From Filosporella fistucella (lineage: Eukaryota > Ascomycota > Leotiomycetes > Helotiales), in contig JAQJZZ010000019.1 in the NCBI GenBank assembly GCA_030077755.1, positions 632,501-696,500 on the forward strand: 64,000 nt of DNA. Reading direction: 5' to 3'. Positions within the stretch are counted from its first letter, which is position 1; every line of letters begins with the position of its first letter. The notes under the pieces were generated by a model. It did no database searches. It saw nothing but the letters and a program-made list of their open reading frames with translations, and was not told where the DNA came from. The position numbers were made by a program, and so were the translations under genes. Below, piece after piece: positions 1-13,404 of the stretch.

Positions 1-937
1 ACATGATATATTTTTCAATCAATCACATCACCAAAATCATTGTTGCGCAACCCATTTCTCCTCCACCTCTTTCAAAAACATACAAGTAACGTAAGAGGTT
101 CAAAACTAATCATCTCTCCAATCCAAATTATCAATATAAAGCCTCATCATTCATTCCCCTCCACTCTCGCTTCCTATATTAACCCCAATAACGTTAGTCC
201 CGTCTAGGTGGTTCTCCTTGCGCAAGTTTACCCCGCACCCCGAAAAACCCCGGAGATTCTTTTCTCCCCTCCACCTCTCCCCTCCCCCCGTCCCTTGGCG
301 CGCACATCTTGCCAGGGATATACAAATTTCGCTCTAATCACATTCAGGAACGATATAAGCCAAGCCCTTTCTTGCCTCTTCCACAATTTCCATTGGTCAC
401 GTCCCAAGAAATCATTTCTTGGCAAACAGCCTCTGGACGGACCGGATAATATTTCGTTTCTTCAGTTTGGCTTGGGGAAGCTTACGAGTGCTTATTTACT
501 TTTGTGATTTGTATGTGAGAGGGACTTGGCGATAGAAGCTCAGTGTAAGAAATGCCAATATGGTTTTGCCGTCTTGGAAGGGCGTTGTGGCTTGTGGCTG
601 AGAATTTAGATATTGCGGTTTTTGACTAGAGGGCTTGGGTAGTAGGTTCTGTAGGGAAGGGAGTGTAATATGGCATATGCCACATGGTATATGCAGGTAC
701 TAGGACCTAAGTTTATTACCTACAGATGAACTTCATCTCCACTCTCTCCACAGCACATGGAGGATTTATCCTCAGATAAACTCATTGGTGGATATTCCCT
801 CTCTACTACCCCCGAGCAGAACAAAGGGTTTCAGCCTTGGCAAGTGAATATAGCCTCGTCATTCCTTCCCATTGACTTTCTCTGCAGCCTTGCGCCCAAT
901 CCTACTCTCACCTCACCTCTTCTCACCCCAGGCAAAG
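1..937. other. Intergenic, upstream of GH28 gene
   Basis: No convincing coding region is seen. The region is pyrimidine-rich near 240-300. An imperfect palindrome around 673-694 (GCATATGCC and GGTATATGC arms) lies about 250 bp upstream of the pectinase start and could be a regulator site. That role is a guess. Confidence 0.5.
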
Positions 938-2843
938 ATGTTGTTCAACATCCCCATCACCAAAGCCATCGCGCTCCTCGTCGCCCTCTCCACCACCGTT
1001 TCCTCCACCACAGCAACATCCCATAAATACACTGGTCCCAAATCGCCCTCCGAGTTCAGAAAAACATGTCCTTATAACCATCCACCTGCTAACCATCGTC
1101 CAAAGTATTATATCCGTCCCTCCAAAAATGCGACGGATGATATCTCGGATGATTTTTACAAGGGCTTGAAGAAGGCTAATCATGGGGGTACTCTTGTGTT
1201 GCCAAAGGGACAGACATTTGTGATTGGAAAGAAATTGGATTTGACTTTTTTGAATAATATTGAGGTTAATCTTGAGGGAGAGATTTTGGTATGTCTTCCT
1301 TTACGCCTCTTTTGTTTTTCTATGGAGGAAAGGATTTTGGGCTTTTGGCGTGGGAGAAGGGAGGACGTTGGAGGGAGAAGGAAAGAAGATGAGCTAACAA
1401 GAAATAGTTCACAAACAACATCACCTACTGGCAAAACAATTACTTCTACCACCCCTTCCAGAAATCAATCACCTTTTGGAAATGGGGAGGGAAGGACATC
1501 AAGATCTTTGGAAATGGTACTTTGAATGGGAATGGACAGGCATGGTATGATGGATTTGCTGGATTGGAGATTCTTGTATGTCGCCTCCCCTTCCCTCCTT
1601 TCCACCCGTCATCCTTACTCCAAAATTGAATAATAATGGGAATTAATGTATATATTAGGATCCAAACAACGCCTACCTCAGACCCATCCTCTTCTATGCT
1701 GAGAACGCGACAAATCTCTATATCGAAGGTATACGCTTCACCGGTTCTCCATGCTGGACAAACTTTATTGTTACTTGTATGTTTCTCCCTTCTCCCTTCC
1801 CTCTTTCCCTCCTCCCCTTTTCCCTACTAAAACCCAATCGAAATCCCCTCTCATCACGAAATCATATCCTAACACCCTCAACAGCAAAAAATGTAGTCTA
1901 CGACAACGTAATCATCGAGAATCTTTCCACAAACCAGGTACTTATCCCCTCCCCTCCTCTCCACCCATCCCACTAACACCCTCACAGAACCTCCCCAAAA
2001 ACACCGACGGCTGGGATTCCTACAACGTCGACGGTCTCACCGTCCGCGACGCATGGGTAAACATTGGCGACGACTGTTTCTCTCCCAAGCCCAACACGTC
2101 CAACATCCTCGTCACAAATCTGTACTGTAACGGAACACATGGTGTCAGTATGGGCAGTATCGGACAGTACTCTGGAGTAAAGGATTATATCTATAATGCG
2201 TATATTGAGAATGTTACAATGTTGAATGCGCAGGTATGTTTTTTTCCCCCTTTCTTTACCTTTTTGACTGGATTTCTTTTCTTTCGAGAAATGAGATTTG
2301 CTTGTGGGTTGAGAGAGTGCGGTGTGTAGGTTGTAAAAAGAGAACGAGAGGCTAATAAATGGGAAATATAGAACGGAGCAAGACTCAAAGGATGGGCAGG
2401 CCAAAATGTAGGATACGGATACATCAACAACGTCACGTTCAAGAATTTCTACAATTACAATGTAGATTGGCCCATTGTCCTAGACGCTTGTTACTTTAAC
2501 GTCAACGCTGTACGTCTCCCTTTCCCTCTCCCCTCCTCTCCCCCAAAAAACCAAACTAACACCTCCTCCCCTCTAGACCCAATGCTCCCTCTACCCCTCG
2601 CGCGTAGACATGACAAACATCCTCTTCCAAAACTTCACCGGTTCCTCTTCTGGAAAGAACAAGCGTCAAGTCGCGAAACTAGTCTGTTCCCCAAATGCAG
2701 TCTGTTCGAATATCACGCTTGATGATATCGAGTTGACTAGTCCTTATGGGAGTCCACCGGTGGTGATTTGTGATGGCATACTTGGGGGTGTGGGTGTGCC
2801 TTGTTTGCCGGCTAATTCGACGGAGGCGAAGAATAAGTTGTAG
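938..2843 (+). CDS. Secreted exo-polygalacturonase (GH28), 7 exons
   Basis: Predicted secreted pectinase that hydrolyses polygalacturonan outside the cell. Hand-spliced exons are 938-1288, 1408-1575, 1659-1776, 1885-1937, 1988-2233, 2372-2509 and 2577-2843. They give 446 aa, a usual exo-polygalacturonase length, and all junctions keep frame with GT-AG ends. The first about 25 residues are a signal peptide. GH28 signatures fall in order: NTDGWD (Asp237), IGDDC (Asp258/Asp259), THGVSMGSIG (His281) and ARLKGWAG (Arg316/Lys318), which together form the catalytic and subsite residues of the family. Several N-glycosylation sequons are present. The introns are unusually rich in CCCTC/CCTTTCC tracts. 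It is convergent with the C2H2 gene on the minus strand. Assignment to the exo rather than the endo type rests on overall sequence character and is less certain than the family. Confidence 0.93.
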
Positions 2844-3371
2844 ATGTGAGGAGGGGGTGGAGAGGGAGGAGTGGAGGGAGGAAGGGGTAATAAAAATGGA
2901 GAGGACAGGGGTTGAGATGAGATGGATAGGAATATTGTATATATTCATAATTCATTGCCCGTGACACGTTCCTCATTTCTCGTGAGTAAGTTCTCAAAGT
3001 GATGAGAGAAAGAAACCTCCAGCTCCAAATCCCTCCCAACTTTGCCCGACGCATGCTTCGCATGCATTGCCGAAGTGACGAAAGGAAATCCTCCAATTCC
3101 AAATCCCGACTCCAAACGCCAAAACACGGTCCTCCCTTAATTTCGTTATTCTATATCATGCCTTTTTACTTCCTGGCCTCCATCTTTCCTCCTCGTTCCT
3201 CCTCCTCCTCCTATTGCTATTGCTATGAACAAGTGTTCGTCAACATCCCTCTCCCCATATACCCAACTGCCATCCCACGCAAGTATCATACAACATCGTC
3301 AATCACACTGGTACTCCTCGATATTAACGTCTCCCACCTCTCGACTTGCACGTGATCTCTCCCACATTCGC

Positions 3372-4646
3372 TTACATACCATGTACCTGTCGCAAATGCT
3401 GCTTCAAATGATCCCTTCTCACAAACCCATTCATCCTGCGTTTGCAACCAATGATGTGACAAGAATGGTTCTTGACACCAGTATGTTTTCTCTCATGACG
3501 TTGCAGCTCGAATTTACGTGCGTAAGAGCGATGGCACACGGTGCAGTGGAAGCGGGCACTACTAAGTATTAGCTTCTATGCCCTGCCAATATATAAGCGA
3601 AACATGTATAGGAACGAAAAAGATGGATCGCGAGAACCTAAGACCAGGTCAAAGTGGCAAATGATAACCAATCCAATATGGGAAGAGAATGTGGAGACTT
3701 CAACCCATAGCGGGATGTTCTATCCTGGTAGGGGAAAATATTCGAGAACAAGCGGGGTGGGAGCAATATCAAATGAACATGGGATAGACTTGCGCTTGGG
3801 CTTGGGTTGAAGGTGAAGAGCTGGGATTTGCGGGTGGGCTTGAAAGAGCTGATTGCGGGGATGTGTCATCATAGAAAGACGTAATAGGACTCTGAGAATC
3901 GGAAGGCGTCCCTCGGCTTGGATCATAGGCAGCATCCTGGGAAGGGCCGTCCATCTCGTTAAAAGGTAGGAAATGTTGCTCATATGATGGAGAATATTCC
4001 CAGTGGTCCAGTAGGTTAGGATCGATCATTCTGAATGATCAGTGTGTATCTGTTAAGTTTGATCATTCACTCACTGTTGCACATTAATGATGTTTGGTCT
4101 ATCATACCAGACGGTATGTTGAAGCACATTAACGGGTTCCAAACTCATGGCTTGCGATAGGAGCTCACGGGTGGTTGAATGAACATCATGAGGTTCTGGG
4201 GGGACAGGTTCAAAGTGCCCTTGACTGTCCGTAGTCATCGGGTTTGGCATCCAAATAGGCAAGGCAAGGCCCTCTTCAAGGGAGGGAAACATTACCATGC
4301 TAGTTTCAAGCTCATGAGAGGTGTTGGAGTAAGGTGGTGGCGAGTAATCCAGACCAAGACCGGGTGAGTTTGCAAGATATTGACCATCGACGGGAGAGGG
4401 GACATGAATGTGGCCATCCAATGAGCGGGGGTCAAAGTTGTTGCCATTGGCGTAATACCCGACTGCATTGCCATAGTTAATTCCGCGGGAAGAATGGTGG
4501 TCAGTAACTTCATATGGCAGATATCCCATTTTCCTCGGAGTTTGTACAGATGCTTTTGCCATATCAATATTGGATCCTGGGATATTGAGCTGGATCCTAT
4601 TTGGGGGCATCCTAGTGTTCTTCCGGCTTTTGCTTAAGATCTTCAT
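3372..4646 (-). CDS. C2H2 zinc-finger transcription factor
   Basis: Likely nuclear DNA-binding regulator. Exon 1 starts near 4646 (the longer open frame begins with TTG, so ATG 4646 is preferred; in-frame ATG 4610 is an alternative). It ends at 4075 and splices over a 44-bp intron (4031-4074, GTGAGT...CAG) into an acidic, Ser/Pro/Gln-rich exon. A further intron, boundaries unresolved between about 3770 and 3567, leads to the last exon, which ends in TAA at 3372-3374. That exon carries two adjacent C2H2 fingers: FHCTVC...H-x3-H, then a second finger with C-x4-C spacing ending HLKQHLRQVHG. The long low-complexity N-terminal part followed by C-terminal fingers resembles many uncharacterised ascomycete regulators. 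The DNA target is unknown. Neighbouring genes give no clear clue. Confidence 0.75.
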
Positions 4647-7237
4647 TCCTTCTGGCAAGAGAAAGATAATTGATGACTTAAGAGAAAGATATAGCAAGGG
4701 CTATTTTTGTGAGGACTCCTCCGGCAAGAGTCCACCGATTTCGCAATCAAAACTTGGACAGTTGGATGCTATGGAAGCAAAAACCTTTTGGAATCCACAC
4801 ACTCCGGTGAGTATGAAATCAAGAACAGAATAGTAGCAGATAACTTCGTTTATGCTTGGTGCTGTGGATCAAAACTCTCAGGGCTGTTTTTCCTAGGCTC
4901 AGAAAACTCCTTCCGTAGCTGGACTTCTTTTTGGAGCTGTATGGCACTTCTGGGAGTAGAAGATCGCCTATAATATAGCGTTGGAAATTGACTCAACTTG
5001 AGACAATAAGTCGTCCTGTGTACCGACTGCTGGATCAAGAAGGAGTCCGAGTTGTAGAATCGGCGGGACGGAGAATGATTTGGATGGAAGGATCGAAACC
5101 AGAGTATCTTGTGGAGGGATGTCGCTAATGGGGATTCTCCTATAACATTGATGAGGTTATGACGATGTTGGTGAGAGGACTCGACTGGATCCTGGTAATC
5201 CGGTGCTCACCTATGACGCTCTTCTCATTATTTTTTGGAAACCTGGGACGCAAACAGTGGTAGTTGAATATTCGAGGCTAGAGAAGCCCAGTCGAGGGTT
5301 TTTTGAAGCCGATACTGAGACTGCAACGAATCCGAGGTGGTTTCCAATGGGGAATATATCCTTATGTGGACGTTCAGAAATTGGTTGAAACAGGTTAGCA
5401 TTCCAGTAGATCCAAAACTCTGAAGGCTCCGGGTAGAGTTTTCAACAAAAAAATCCTATGGCAATGTTCCAAGGCAGTTTCCTGTGGGTACGTCCAATGG
5501 GTATATCCTCTGGGTAGGTCCTATGGGTGTTTCCTGTGGATGTGTCCTCGGATATCTGGTATATCCTGCGAAAATTGTTGGGCGAAGCTTGTAGGAGGTG
5601 TGGAGGTGTGTGAATCGGTGGAGGTGAGGCAGGCGATGATAAACTGAGGTATGATAAAATGCGAGATTGAAGATGAAAAATGCGAAGGTCGCTGAGAGAC
5701 GCCTGGGGGATCAGGAGTATTTGGGTGAGCGAGCGGGAGCTTACCTTGATAACTTTTTGTTTCCCCACACCCACTTCTTACACCCCGGCCTCAGCCCTTT
5801 GCCCTTTAGTTTCATGTGCTTATCGGACAAGCCACTCGGGCTGCCCCGCGACCTCCAGGGCTGAGCAACACTGATGGCAGCAAGAGTTCATCCAATCATT
5901 GGATCGACAGGAGAAAGGGGCATTTGCTCGTGTATGCGGATGCAGCTGTTGGGCTGAAATGTCTGATTATGTGATGGAAGTGTCAACGTATTTCAAGTCT
6001 CACGAACAGCATCGTGATCCAGCTGGAAAATTTGTTTGGTCCGAGTCAATTATGTTGGCTGCAAGTTGCGATTTCGAACATCTGATCGTGAAATTGGTCC
6101 AATAGCTGAACGTGGGGGAAAATGTCTGGCGGCAGATGAATATCTCAGGGAAGCTAAAGACCTCTCACCGAGCTTCATGTTTTGGTTTGCGAGCCTAAAT
6201 CGAATGCTTGCAGATTGGCGCACAAGAAGACAGCAACTGTTGACCAATATTATGCCAGCGCTCCTCCACCACGAATAGGACTCAATCATCAGTCGTATGA
6301 TATTTGGGACATGGATTTCGGTGAACGCATCCGTGGAGATGCAGATTTGCCCTTTTTTGAGAAATGTGTCGTGATGACGCGCCACATCATCCAGGCAGAC
6401 ATGGCGGGTTGACTGGCGGGCAGAAACACACATTGATCGTGATTGCGAATGTGAAAAAAGAAATTGTAACTTATCAGTCGGTCGGAAAGAATGTTGCGCC
6501 GCGTAAGAGATGGAGGGAGTGGTAGCTTGATGGGAAACAATGCTCAATGTCATGATCGAGGTGCAAGGGGATAGAGTCATTTTGTTTTGGTCTCTACCCC
6601 AACCTACGTAAGCGAGACTCGCTCTTCAGCACTTAATATCACGTGGTTGTCCTATCTCTGAGAACAAATCAACGATACAATTTACGAAGAAGGGAGTTTC
6701 GATTCTGGTCTGTTACCTGCTAGTGGATAGCAAGAACAAGAAAGGTATAAGCCCACAGATCGAGAATAGGGGGTTGTCACGTGAAGAGATGAAAGCAAGG
6801 AGGTTTTGAAGGGACGCCTCCACACAATTCATGATATACCTGCCTACATAGGCACTCTTCGAGCACTTACTCTAATCGATCCAAGTCACCGCATAATAAA
6901 ATATATGAGCCACCATGCTAGCAACAGAGACACTAAAAGGGGCTCGCCAATCTGGCACTAAAACCCCAAGTGTGTCGATCTCTGCGATGCTAACAGCAAG
7001 TGCAAGTGAAAGTGCTTCATCTCTTTTCTCCATTCATTAAATGCACGTATTTAGTCCTCCTCATAATATCAAAAGCCTATCGAACAGCCTACCTTCCAGA
7101 TACTCATATCCTAAATTCTCCTCCGTTCATATTTTGCACATCTTATCACTGCGTAAAATTTATCAAAACAGACGTCGTCATCGATGTCAATTACCCTAAA
7201 TTCCACCACAACATCCTCGCCAAGATAAATCACGACA
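4647..7237. other. Intergenic, about 2.6 kb
   Basis: Open frames exist here (for example a 176-codon minus-strand frame at 6050-6580), but none shows a domain, a credible start or splice logic. The stretch holds a 13-bp degenerate minisatellite (5477-5553, listed separately). Otherwise nothing is recognised. It probably contains the promoters of the flanking divergent genes. Confidence 0.5.
5477..5553. repeat. Degenerate 13-bp tandem repeat, 6 units
   Basis: Five consecutive 13-bp units and one 12-bp unit have consensus NNNTCCTNTGGGT (for example GTTTCCTGTGGGT, ATATCCTCTGGGT, AGGTCCTATGGGT). The period is not a multiple of three, so it is not a coding repeat. Confidence 0.8.
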
Positions 7238-8361
7238 ATGTCTCGCCCCATCGTTCACATCCGAGTTTCCATTGTTAGATTTCTTCAAGCGATCGGACGA
7301 TATCTAGATCTTTACGCCTCATCGCCTCTCCCTCAAAGACCGGCTTTCAAGCGGAATATTCCTTCTACAGTTGGTGATGTCCCTGGTAATATCGAATTAT
7401 TATTCTATACACCGCCTGGGTATAAGCTACCAAAACCTGGAGAGGTGCCGAGCAGGAGATATCCTTTGCTTGTGAATTTCCGTACGTTTTCTTCCAGGCA
7501 TAGGAACCTGGGTGATGGTCGGTGACGTCACATGACCTCCCTCCATCATCTTCCAAACCCAATATCAAACTCAAAAGCTTACAACACATAGATGGCGGTG
7601 GATATACCATAGGCTCTGCATCAGATGATGCTCGATTCCTTAGCACAATTCAATCCCAGACTCCCCACCTCGCGGTCTCCGTTTCATATCGTCTCGCACC
7701 CTCTTATCCCTTTCCAACCGGCATAGCAGACTGTGTCTCCTCACTCCTCTATCTCTGGAAGAATGCCGACTCTTTAGGAATCGATCCTCAAAACACAATC
7801 CTCTCGGGATTCAGCGCTGGTGCAGCATTCTGCCACTCCTCGCTCTATCTCCTGCACTCTCATCTCCGTACCCTGCGGCAACAAGACAGTCATTCTGTGG
7901 CAGAAATAGAGAAATCAGGTAGAGTAGTAGGAATATGCACATTCTATACTCCCACAAATTGGACTATCTCTCGCGCTGAGCGGGTAGCTAGTAACCCTAA
8001 ATTTCAACCCATCGGTGCTCCTGATTTTCTCTTCGGTGTTTTTGAAGAAGCTTATCTATACCCTAAAAACAGATTGAATATGAGAGATCCGCTGCTAAGT
8101 CCTGGATTAGCGAGCAAGGAATTGGTTAGAGAGGCTTTACCAGAGAATATATGTATGATTACCTGTGAGCTTGATGGGTTACTTGGAGAAGCAGAGGCGT
8201 GGAGGGAGAGATTGAGGGAGGAGGGCAAGAGGATCGAGGGTTATGTTGTTAAAGATGTGCCGCATGGATGGGATAAGTGGCCTAGTTTGTGGTGGGGGAA
8301 TGAGAGAAGAGATGAGGCGTATAGGTATGCGGCTGAGAAGTGTAGAGAATTTTGGGGTTGA
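7238..8361 (+). CDS. Alpha/beta-hydrolase esterase, HSL-type (HGGG)
   Basis: Probable carboxylesterase of the alpha/beta-hydrolase fold-3 (hormone-sensitive-lipase-like) family. Two exons, 7238-7481 and 7592-8361, give 337 aa. The 110-bp intron (GTACGT...CATAG) splits the histidine codon of the oxyanion-hole motif, and splicing restores HGGGYT at residues 82-87. The nucleophile elbow GFSAG places the catalytic serine at 156. The expected Asp and His follow in CELDGLLGEAE and DVPHGWDKW near the C-terminus. No signal peptide or transmembrane segment is obvious, so it is probably cytosolic. The start ATG sits in a good fungal context (GACAATGTC). The substrate is unknown; similar enzymes act on small acyl esters or on acetylated metabolites. 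No operon-like partner is seen. Confidence 0.88.
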
Positions 8362-9219
8362 AAGTTATAGATTGGGTCTTTGACGATGAATACAAATTAT
8401 GAAAGTGCTAGGGGATATTGCGAGATTGAAACTGAGAGCGATTCTCAATCCACCAGTGTTATAAACAACGGCAGGATGCACTTAAATTTCACATCTCTAA
8501 TGCTAACCTAGGAGAGCGAAGATCGCAGGAGTGATAAGAGAGAAGCAGTCAAGACATGGACGCAACAGCTCAGGAATCCAGCTCAATGGCCAAAGTCTAC
8601 GTTAAAATATTGAATCTTCCCAGATCAATCTGGTGCCCCGTAATACTCCAGCGTAAACACGAAAATCTATCCCATCAGATTGTCCTAGCTTCCACGATGA
8701 ACATAGCGAGTTTCAATCACTAGTTTCGCTCATCAAGTTCTCATTATCCAAGAGCAAGATAAAATTATTATTCCCCCTATTAGCACGACCTGACTCAGTT
8801 CTATGACCACCTCAGATTCTACCGAGCAGGATAAATAATACTTCCTGGTCCGGATTGCTAGAATTCTCCAACCCTATTTCTTCCAATACACCTGATTCGA
8901 CCTTGGTTGGGTGACGTTGGTACTATATAGTTAAGAAGGAAAAGTGCAGAGAATTCATAGCTAGAGGACTAGAGATTCAGTTTCATCCTCGAGAGATCAT
9001 GTTTTAGATCTGAATTGTCATTTTGCTATTTTCTGCCTGAACTTGCAAGGAATTCAGTTATAATTACGAGCTATCTCTCTCACGTTGACCCCAGATCACG
9101 TGCCGAAGCAAATTACGCTAGAATTCGGCAATCATTTCTTCTCAACCAACTCTCCTTAATTCCTATTTGCTACAACTCAATTTTCAACGTCCACTCTTTC
9201 TCTGTCACTGCTTATTGGA
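8362..9219. other. Intergenic
   Basis: Nothing coding is recognised. The region holds the 3' flank of the esterase gene and the promoter of the SET gene. Confidence 0.5.
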
Positions 9220-11393
9220 ATGCCTCTAGACACTGGTATTGAGGAGTTGGTGGACTGGGCAAAATCTCACGGGACTTCCATTAACCCGAATGTCACAATC
9301 TATCACGATCCAGTCACTGGACTATCGTTCGGTGCCGTCAATGATGTGCAACCTCGATCCGAACTCGTCAATTGCTCTTACAAAACCACTCTTTCATATC
9401 TTAATGTAATAGAATGCCATCCAAGCCTTGAACGTTACAATTCTATCAGTTTTCCAATCGAATTCATCGATGTCTTGAAGCTAGACGACGCCAACATTAT
9501 TGGACACTTCTTCCTGATTCAGCAGTATTTGTTGAAGGAAAATTCCTTCTGGTGGAATTATATTAAGCTTCTTCCGCAGCCAGATCAGCCAGAGTCCATA
9601 GGTGTTCCGATATGGTGGCCGGAAGAGGATCAAAAGTTCCTCAACGGTACTAATGCTGAGCCTCCCATCAAAAAGAGGAGAGAACTTTGGAAGAGTGATT
9701 GGGAAAAGGGCGTCGAACTTCTGAAAGGTCGTTTCAGTGACTGGGAGCAATACACCTATCCTCTCTATCAATGGGCTGCGACTATTTTTGGTAGCCGAAG
9801 CTTCCGGCCATCACTGACAATACCCGAAGAGGTGATATTGAAGTCTGGCTTATCTGAGGAGGAACTGAAATTGAATCTAGGACACATTCAAAAGGATAGA
9901 TTCTCTGTTTTATTACCTGTGACAGATATTGGGAACCACAGTGCTGTCAATCAAGTGGAGTGGTCACGAGATGCAGATACTGCAACATTCAAATTTGTCA
10001 ACCGGGAGCTCATACCTCAGGGCACCCAGATCTATAATCACTATGGCGATAAGTCTAACAGCGAGCTACTTGTCGCTTATGGCTTCATCCTTCCAAACAC
10101 CGACAGAGATCTTGTGAATCTCAAACTGACGCCAACACCTGAAGCTCGAAGGTTGCGACGTTTACAGAAATGTCATGTTAGAGCTCCACTCAATCAACCA
10201 GAACAAGAGTTTATGTACAATATTTCTTCACTGGTCGACGGAGTTAGCCGTAGCGGACTGCGGGAATTGAAAGTCTTCTCTCATGGCCTCGTTGACACCA
10301 TGTCTGTCATGTTGGCGAATGGTAGAGAAAGTACCTATCTCGCAGATCATCCAGAGTACTGCATAGAGGGTGATCCTGCAGTATTTCAAGGAGCTATGTA
10401 CAGAAACATGCTATTTGTTCTTCGTCTCCTCAGAGATAAACTTTCCTATGAAATCAGCAGAATCCAGCAGTCTGGTAGTGGTCTAGGGTGAGTCAATCCA
10501 TCAATACTTGTCGCTGATAATGTGATTTGTTGCGTTGCTGACAGTTTCTTATCCAGACAGCCACAGAACCGCAATCAGGAACTAGCCACAGAATATCGGA
10601 AAAGACAGCTCAGTGTTCTCGAAGCCGCTTTACCTCCCATTTCCAACAGGTTTAACTCTGCTCTGTCTTTCAGCTCTTTTTGCGCACATCCCGAGCACAC
10701 TGCTAGGAAGAATGGCTCCATTAACAATCAAATTAATGATTGTTTGGAACTATTATCACTTGAGTGTGCTTTCGAATGGATGAGGCTTCACTTCCCAAGC
10801 GAGCATGAACATTTGGAACGACTGATATCTGAAGATCAAGAAGAGGATGTTCCACTAGACTGGGCAGTACTTGTCGAAGACTGGGATAACACTTACTGGA
10901 TTCTCTTCATCTATTTCATTTGGTGTAAGATTCTGTCAAACGAATATGAGTTGCGAACGAGTCCTATAGGCCAGTGGATGGTTGAAATGGACAAGTATGC
11001 TTGATGCACCTGTTTTCCTTTCCCGATTTCTTAGATCTGACTTAACTACAGGGCATACAAGCAAGAATTAGCTCGTAGTAGTGGAGCCAGTGAGTTTTAT
11101 GCAGACCTATCTGAGCATGAGACCATCGACAAGATGATTCGAGATGTCAACAAATTGTTGCGACGAGAGGAGAATGCGGCAGAGGAGGTGGAAAAGCTAC
11201 GAAATTTTGCGAGTTGGGTTGCTCACGAGGAAGTGATTCCAGCACCTTATGTTATGCAGGTAAGATCTTCACTAGTTGCGAAGATTTCACTACTGAAACT
11301 TTCCTCTAGAGTGGCTCACAGGCAGGCGAGCCTGTAGAACAGAAAATGTTATGCATCAGCAAGATGCCAAACATATGCGGAGACGGGTCATAG
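9220..11393 (+). CDS. SET-domain lysine methyltransferase (RKM/SETD-like)
   Basis: Predicted S-adenosylmethionine-dependent protein lysine methyltransferase of the split-SET, Rubisco-LSMT/SETD3/SETD6/RKM type. Exons 9220-10487, 10545-10994, 11052-11259 and 11310-11393 join in frame to give 669 aa. All introns are GT-AG and short, about 50-60 bp. The SET core is recognisable: TDIGNHS near residues 235-241 and YNHYGDKSNSELLVAYGF near 272-289, matching the D-x-x-NH and NYG...SN-x-ELL..YGF motifs that bind SAM and form the lysine channel. The long C-terminal half is helical and acidic, as expected for the substrate-binding region of this family. The substrate is not predictable; yeast relatives methylate ribosomal proteins and elongation factors. 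No fused domain is seen. Confidence 0.88.
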
Positions 11394-13404
11394 AAACGAT
11401 TCGGCACTCGGTGATGGAGACGAGAAGCAGTTTTACCATCCCTGAAGAACCAGGCCAGTTTCCAGATATTGCAATGTCCAGTATGGGATTTCCCCCCTCG
11501 TTCTCCAACAAATGACCGAGTCTGACCGGCACACCAGGAGTTCTGCGCATTCTGGCTAGGTGCCCCCTTGGTCGCAATCGATTGCATAAACAAAATAGGC
11601 ATCTAAATAACAATTCTATGAAAGTGTTTGCTGTATGTCTACTCCATTACCTTCTCATAATTTGTGTTCGCCGCATTTTTGGTTCCCGCATTGCCACAAC
11701 ATTTTCTCTCAGATCAGTCGAAAATCGGTCTCGATCAAGTTGATCTGCAACCCGCAGACGCAAGTGCCGCTAGCTTGCATTAAGCTGAACAATAAAGTTC
11801 TTTTCGGGCCTGAATCTTAATATCTCATGGGGATGTCGCAATGTATGCCATTTCTCGCAAAACGCTAGTGCAGGGATTGGCGTCTTCCAAGCGATTTATG
11901 ATCGACTTGTCGCAAGATCTTCAAAGCTTGTTTGAACTTGACTCGTGCGAGCATATAATACGATTATCTCTATGGGTCCATAAGATACCGAATTTTGTCT
12001 TGTTCGTCGATCATAAAATGATTTCAAGTTAAGCATCGGGGTGGGTAGGCTGCCGAAAGCTTGTGCAATCAGTAACGTCAAATCGCCTGAATAATTTCAA
12101 ATCCTTTTCTGAAAGACCCTGTCGTGCGAATTGCTTGCTTGCCAGCATTATAAATGTGTTGCTTTCAGATTATTTGCAGTTGTGATATTTTTCTGCGTTC
12201 TTTTCATGATGGCAAGACTTGTGGATAGTTTTCTTGCTGGGATAGCCTGCAATCATGTGCTAGTTGGTAGAATCAAGACGAAGCCATACATATAACAAGC
12301 GCAAAAAGTAAGCTCACCTCTTTATGCGTCTACCTGGAAGATCTACGATCCACTTCTAGCTCTTTCCAAGCAGTCCCTAACGTTGCAATGCAACCAGAAG
12401 ACGCTTGTATGAAGAACCTTTCGCAGATCTCTTGCCTCATCCCCTCTCATTAAAGAAGGTCACTGTCGAAATAAAACTTTCTTGAGGTGTTGAGGTCCAG
12501 TCATGAGTGGATGGCTTTACCATCTCTTCTCCTGCTCAATATTCGCAATATCTGCATATATTGACACCAATGATCAACGAAAAGTTGAGGAGAAGTCTTA
12601 CAATATTTCTCATACTCAGTTCTGTAATAAGGTATCTCGACTTTCTTGTCGAACCTGATTGTGGATTTGGGACCGGTTAAGAGTTTTGTTAATAAGGTAC
12701 GCATTTCAGACTTTTCAGTTGAATGGTGGGGCATGCTAATTAAAAAAGTATGTTAGACCACTCATCGGAGGTCTAAACTGTCCTGAAATCAAGGGACAGA
12801 CTATAGATCAATCAGTTCCCTGGGTATACGTATTCTCCTACCGGACCGGACATGAATTATTATGTCATCGAGACCTTAAGGAGTTGAATAGGGGATTGAG
12901 ACGACAAGAAAGATGATGCACAGAACCACATGAGAAACTATGCAGCAATCTAGAAGGATATAATCAAGACGTGAATATGTCAGCAGCGAGTATATTTTGT
13001 AATAGGAAAGATTTTGTGTCGTCCATTCTACACAACTTGGTTGCCCCTTTTTAGGCGAGAAAGCTTTCTTAGTATCGTTGAAATCTGAAATCGGGATGCA
13101 ATGCACTATGAACTTGATTGGAACTGACATATACTACAATCCTCGATAAAAATGAGTATAATTTACCCCCAGGTCAATTAACTCAACTCAGTAAATCAAG
13201 TGCTTCTTTACCCTGCCCTGACACTTGCATATCACATGACCCACACTTGCCCAAAAATTAATATCTATTTCAAAATCAAAAATTCCTTACATCCAAACAA
13301 AAACATTTAAAAAAAAATCATAAGCTAGAACTTCTCTATCCAAATAATCACTACAAATAATCTAGCTCATCTCTTTAGAAATTACGGTGTCAAAAAATGC
13401 AAAA
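11394..13404. other. Intergenic, about 2 kb
   Basis: Only short, unconserved open frames are present and nothing is recognised as a gene. The right part (13210-13400) is A-rich and leads into the 3' end of the 5S rRNA gene. No tRNA was found by eye. Confidence 0.5.
13392..13404 (-). terminator. RNA polymerase III T-run terminator of 5S gene
   Basis: Directly after the 5S 3' end the minus strand reads TTTTT then GCATTTTTTG. This gives two T-runs of at least five, the standard Pol III stop signal. Confidence 0.7.

Noticed and set aside
6050..6580. 176-codon minus-strand frame
   Set aside because: No domain, no credible start context, overlapping open frames on the other strand; composition looks random.
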